64,000 nucleotides of DNA, taken from assembly GCA_035873375.1 (NCBI GenBank), contig JAYWMQ010000007.1:1-64000 (forward strand). The letters are read 5' to 3'. This DNA comes from Nitrospirota bacterium. GTDB lineage: Bacteria > Nitrospirota > Thermodesulfovibrionia > Thermodesulfovibrionales > JdFR-85. This document shows positions 60,790 to 64,000 of the stretch, piece by piece. The first letter of the stretch is position 1. Each line of letters starts with the position of its first letter. The notes beneath the pieces are model-generated. The model made no database searches. It had not been told where the DNA came from and saw nothing but the letters and a program-made list of their open reading frames with translations. Made by a program: the position numbers and the translations under genes.

Positions 60790-62862
60790 ATGCTTTTACC
60801 TGTTGAATGGTTAAAGGATTTTATTGAAATCAAAGAGGGCATCAAAGAGATCTCTGATATGCTTACAATGATAGGACTTGAAGTCGAGGGAGAAGAGACA
60901 TCAGACGGCACTGCCATATTTGAGGTCAATATAACACCCAACAGACCTGATTGTCTGAGTGTTATCGGCATTGCCAGAGAACTGAGGGCGGCAACCGGAA
61001 GGACACTGAAATTTCCGGACTATCATGTAGAGGATGAACTCGAAGAAGATTTTCAGGTTACCATTGATTCTCCTTTCTGCAACCGCTACACAGGAAGGAT
61101 AATAAGGGGCATCAGGACAGGGGAGTCTCCTGACTGGATAAAGAAGAGGCTTGAGCTCTCAGGCATACGCCCTGTAAATAATATAGTGGATATTACAAAT
61201 TACGTCCTCATGGAACTCGGCCATCCCCTGCATGCCTTTGATCTTGACAAACTCCGTGGAAAGACCATCAGGGTCAATAACGCAGGAAAAACACTTCAGT
61301 TCAAAACTCTCGACAATACTGAAAGGACCATACATCGGGAAGGACTGCTGATCTGGGATGCTGAAAGGCCGGTTGCCATAGCAGGTATTATGGGTGGGCT
61401 GGAGACAGAGGTGTCTGAGGAGACCACAAATATTTTTCTTGAAAGTGCATACTTTAAACCTGAATCCATCAGACGGACATCAAGGCTGCTTGGATTAAAG
61501 ACAGAGGCATCATACAGATTCGAAAGGGGTACTGACGTTGAAGGGCTCTCTGTTGCCCTGGACAGGGCTGCCTACCTTATAAAAAACCTTTGTGAAGGCG
61601 TTGTATCGAAAAAGATCGATATCTATCCGGCAAAACTGAAAAAGACGGAAATAAGGCTTCGATACAGGAGGATATCCCGGGTTTTAGGGATTAACATTCT
61701 CAAAAGGGATGTCCTGAATATCCTTGAGCTGCTCGGCTTCTCCATTAGTTCCACAAGTGAGAGCGACGTCCTGCTGACCGTTCCATCTTACCGGGTCGAT
61801 ATTAAGGATGAAACAGACCTCATAGAGGAAGTTGGAAGGCATTATGGGTATGAAAAGATACCGGAACAAATACCTCTGGCACCGATTGGACAGGTTTCTC
61901 CTGATTCCCTGGTTAAGCGGACTGAACAAAAAAGCAGACTAAACAAAATAAAAACAATCGTAAGGACATCAGGATTTAATGAGGCAATCAATTTCAGCTT
62001 TATGAACCCCCGATTGCTTGATATATTAAATATCTCCGGGACCGATGAGAGAAGAAAGACCGTGACCCTGATAAACCCCCTCAGGAAAGAAAACCCTTCC
62101 ATGAGGACATTTCTTCTGCCTTCCCTTGTTGAAAATCTCATCCACAACCTGAATCAGGGAATCCGTGATATAAAGCTCTTTGAGGTCTCAAGGGTCTTCA
62201 TAAACAAGGGAGAAAAACTGCCCTGTGAAAAACCCGTCCTTGGAGCAATCTATCTTTACCAGCACGGTCAGAAACTCTGGGAGGATAGAGTTGAAGTCTA
62301 CTATATACTAAAGGGCATTATCGAGAAGGCCTTCCAGTCAAATCTGATCAGTTCCTGCACCTTTTCCGTAACAACAGAACCTTTTCTGCATCCAGGCAAG
62401 TCAGCGGATATTTATGCAGGAGCCAAAAGGGCCGGTTATGTGGGCTGCCTCTCACCCGAGATAAAAAATGCTCTTGACATCAAACATATAAAATCTGAAA
62501 TAGGGGTATTTGAACTGGACCTCGTGAGTCTTGTTGAACACACCGGAAGAGAGATTACATACACTGCCCTACCCCGTTTTCCTTATATACAGCGGGACAT
62601 ATCACTCCTTGTCGACAGCACAATAGCCTCAGAAGAGATACTTGAACTTGTCAGGTCGTTCCCCTCTGAACTGATAGAGGACTCATGGCTCTTTGACCTC
62701 TACCAAGGGAAAAATATTCCAGCAGGGAAGAGGTCTCTCGGCTTTACCATCCAATACAGGGCAAAGGATAGAACTCTTACTGATGATGAAGTTGACCGCC
62801 TCCATCAGGAGATAATCACTTATATCATAAAAAAGACAGGGGGTCAGCTCAGGAGTTTATAG
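60790..62862 (+). CDS. pheT: Phenylalanyl-tRNA synthetase beta subunit lacking the B2 tRNA-binding domain
   Basis: This 690-residue beta subunit has the B1 start (LLPVEWLKDFIEIKEG), the B3/B4 editing region (NPRPDCLS-like NRPDCLSVIGIARELRA, GHPLHAFDLDKL), B5 and the C-terminal FDX-ACB anticodon domain (PRFPYIQRDISLLVD, FTIQYRAKDRTLTDDEV). Usual bacterial PheT is about 800 residues. Here MIGLEVEGEETSDGTAIFEV passes straight to the editing module, so the EMAP-II-like B2 domain (about 110 residues) is absent. pheS is not adjacent. AAGGAG precedes the ATG. Confidence 0.94.
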   Translation: MLLPVEWLKDFIEIKEGIKEISDMLTMIGLEVEGEETSDGTAIFEVNITPNRPDCLSVIGIARELRAATGRTLKFPDYHVEDELEEDFQVTIDSPFCNRYTGRIIRGIRTGESPDWIKKRLELSGIRPVNNIVDITNYVLMELGHPLHAFDLDKLRGKTIRVNNAGKTLQFKTLDNTERTIHREGLLIWDAERPVAIAGIMGGLETEVSEETTNIFLESAYFKPESIRRTSRLLGLKTEASYRFERGTDVEGLSVALDRAAYLIKNLCEGVVSKKIDIYPAKLKKTEIRLRYRRISRVLGINILKRDVLNILELLGFSISSTSESDVLLTVPSYRVDIKDETDLIEEVGRHYGYEKIPEQIPLAPIGQVSPDSLVKRTEQKSRLNKIKTIVRTSGFNEAINFSFMNPRLLDILNISGTDERRKTVTLINPLRKENPSMRTFLLPSLVENLIHNLNQGIRDIKLFEVSRVFINKGEKLPCEKPVLGAIYLYQHGQKLWEDRVEVYYILKGIIEKAFQSNLISSCTFSVTTEPFLHPGKSADIYAGAKRAGYVGCLSPEIKNALDIKHIKSEIGVFELDLVSLVEHTGREITYTALPRFPYIQRDISLLVDSTIASEEILELVRSFPSELIEDSWLFDLYQGKNIPAGKRSLGFTIQYRAKDRTLTDDEVDRLHQEIITYIIKKTGGQLRSL

Positions 62863-62886
62863 GGAGACGTCCCCTTTGTTTACCGA

Positions 62887-63096
62887 TTACCGCACACTCC
62901 TTACTTTATAGCCTGCATCCTGCACTGCCTTCTCTATGATATCCCTGTCCGTCTTCGACTCATCATAAACAACTCTTGCAGAACCGGTGGAAACATCCGA
63001 AGAGCTTACACCATCAATCCCGTCAATCGCCTTCTTCACCCTCATAACACAGTGTTGACAAGTCATGCCTTCAATCTCCAATGTTATCTCAGCCAT
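62887..63096 (-). CDS. Heavy-metal-associated (HMA) domain protein, CopZ-like
   Basis: This 69-residue metallochaperone-like domain has GMTCQHC (the MxCxxC copper-binding motif, residues 10-16). It would bind Cu(I) and pass it to a P-type ATPase. No ATPase is adjacent. It lies between the convergent pheT and the transferase gene, 27 bases from the latter. Confidence 0.88.
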   Translation of the reverse strand: MAEITLEIEGMTCQHCVMRVKKAIDGIDGVSSSDVSTGSARVVYDESKTDRDIIEKAVQDAGYKVRSVR

Positions 63097-63123
63097 ACCT
63101 CAACCTCCTATTTTTGTAATAGC

Positions 63124-64000
63124 TCATCCCCTTTTGCCAAAGGGGGGAACTTTTTTATTTCTCTTCTCAAGGCTTGCCAGATAATCCTTTAAAACCCTGG
63201 CCTGAGACTTGTCCATATTGATAAACTTAAATCCGTACAAGTAACCTTTATCTTCCCTGGAAAGCCACGCAACTGCTACAGTTACAAAAAAGCTGATTTC
63301 CTTTTCTTCTTCCTGCAAATAGATAACCACTTCCAGCTTCTCTCTCAAGAGAATTAAATCTTTCAGGCTGGCTGAAAAGCCACAGGTGCCGATATTTATT
63401 ACTGTACCGAAAAAAGTCTCTTCCCCATTGATGCGGGAGCATGAAAAAGGCAGTTTTACACTGTATCTGTTTGTCCTCTTTATAGCCCTTAAGGCTTCCT
63501 TAAGTTTAATTAAAACTATCAAAACCTTCCACATCTTTCTGCCTGTCCGTCTCCTCTTTCTTATAAACCTCAACCGGAGTATCAGGAGCTTTCTGATAAA
63601 GAATGATGTGGCAAAATATAAACCAAAATAAGCTGAGAATATTAGGAACAAGCGGTAGTCGGGTATATCCAGTGTTACCCCGATAATACCGATAGCAGCG
63701 AACATGCAAGATACCAAAAGGATGATCCTGACGGTAGTCCTTTTCCTGTAGCCGTATTTCATGGTAATATGGTGCAGATGGTACTTATCAGCCTTGAAAG
63801 GGCTCCTGCCTCTCAACAACCGCTTTATCATAACAGTTATAGTATCTACAATAGGCACAGCAAGAACTAACATAGGGACGACAGGTGAGACAAGGCTGTT
63901 TTCCTTCTGACTTATTGATATCGAAAGAAAAACCAGGGAAAATCCAAGAGCAAGACTTCCTGCATCCCCCATAAATAACTTTGACGGGGGCCAGTTATAT
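63124..64000 (-). CDS. WecA/MraY-type glycosyl-1-phosphate transferase with C-terminal PilZ (partial)
   Basis: The frame continues past the window edge (the codons before ATG 63972 read YNWPPSKLF, family-typical), so the N-terminus is missing. The visible part has FMGDAGSL-like DAGSLALGFSL, several helices, the cytoplasmic HHITMKYGYRKR loop and then, after about residue 165 of the visible part, a PilZ-like domain (RTNRYSVKLPFSC, NIGTCGFSA). The second PilZ motif has Gly instead of Ser. Such a transferase loads a sugar phosphate onto undecaprenyl phosphate. The fused PilZ suggests c-di-GMP control. The last codons overlap a palindrome (63128-63145). Confidence 0.8.
   Translation of the reverse strand, partial: YNWPPSKLFMGDAGSLALGFSLVFLSISISQKENSLVSPVVPMLVLAVPIVDTITVMIKRLLRGRSPFKADKYHLHHITMKYGYRKRTTVRIILLVSCMFAAIGIIGVTLDIPDYRLFLIFSAYFGLYFATSFFIRKLLILRLRFIRKRRRTGRKMWKVLIVLIKLKEALRAIKRTNRYSVKLPFSCSRINGEETFFGTVINIGTCGFSASLKDLILLREKLEVVIYLQEEEKEISFFVTVAVAWLSREDKGYLYGFKFINMDKSQARVLKDYLASLEKRNKKVPPFGKRG
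63128..63145. repeat. CCCCTTT palindrome in the 3' end of the transferase gene
   Basis: CCCCTTT (63128-63134) and AAAGGGG (63139-63145) with a TGCC loop form a hairpin. The T-run CTTTTTT (63150-63156) is on the coding-strand 5' side and so is not a terminator tail. It encodes the last residues PPFGKRG. Confidence 0.65.

Noticed and set aside
1-64000. tRNA or rRNA genes
   Set aside because: I scanned the intergenic gaps for T-loop motifs and paired acceptor ends and saw none; the GTTCGAAT at about 16,578 lies within a coding gene.

Overview
The window is a dense chromosomal segment of a Gram-negative bacterium, most likely an anaerobe of the Nitrospirota or Desulfobacterota type. This placement is inferred from gene content, with no marker alignment behind it. 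Supporting genes are an LPS heptose nucleotidyltransferase and RseP (outer membrane), the alternative-heme enzyme AhbD, AmrS, a B12-binding radical SAM protein, multiheme c-type cytochromes, a long-form HflX and a CIRCE-controlled heat-shock operon. I see no rRNA, tRNA, prophage, insertion sequence with ends, or CRISPR array. The only transposase-like gene is a REP-associated (RAYT) protein.

Layout. 1-7,430: a NifU-like protein and a periplasmic amidase, then EcfT-like / AI-2E-permease / bacterial eRF1-like genes (the last two couplings are overlaps), AmrS, DUF2007, an ABC ATPase and a PilZ protein. 7,432-17,738 (minus): a probable co-directional block of FG-GAP protein, uppS, cdsA, dxr, rseP, ybgC, Nudix, rfaE2 and mfd, joining isoprenoid, lipid, envelope and repair functions. 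18,047-23,020: DksA-like protein, a DUF1573-cytochrome c gene interrupted by an in-frame TGA, TPR protein, tsaB, ychF and an MBL hydrolase. 23,144-29,183: alaC, hom, TusA-like, MoeB/ThiF-like, DUF362, ridA and the RAYT gene with its repeats. 29,402-36,955: der, small genes, then hrcA-grpE-dnaK-dnaJ-rsmE (minus) behind a perfect CIRCE. 37,050-49,168: B12 radical SAM, MFS, hemE, ahbD, hflX, hybrid kinase, TrmN6-like and cobyrinate synthase. 49,297-64,000: cytochrome c7-like gene, ilvE, PLD protein, then a long plus-strand run (amidase, GerMN, murI, rph, rdgB, clc, ftsH, folP, pheT), and finally an HMA protein and a WecA-type transferase fused to PilZ, which runs off the right edge.

The most notable signals are: (1) the DUF1573-cytochrome c gene, whose TGA replaces the first Cys of the family's CGC motif and is followed at the right distance by a bSECIS-like hairpin, making it a selenoprotein candidate; (2) a RAYT gene carrying a copy of its own REP pair inside its reading frame, with further copies on both sides, one of which extends ridA; (3) rseP and hflX, whose conserved N-termini and strong Shine-Dalgarno sites place the start at AUU and AUA codons; (4) several genes with consensus promoters ending a few bases before the ATG and no Shine-Dalgarno, suggesting leaderless mRNAs; (5) several separate families of palindromic or short repeats that repeatedly sit at, or inside, gene ends.
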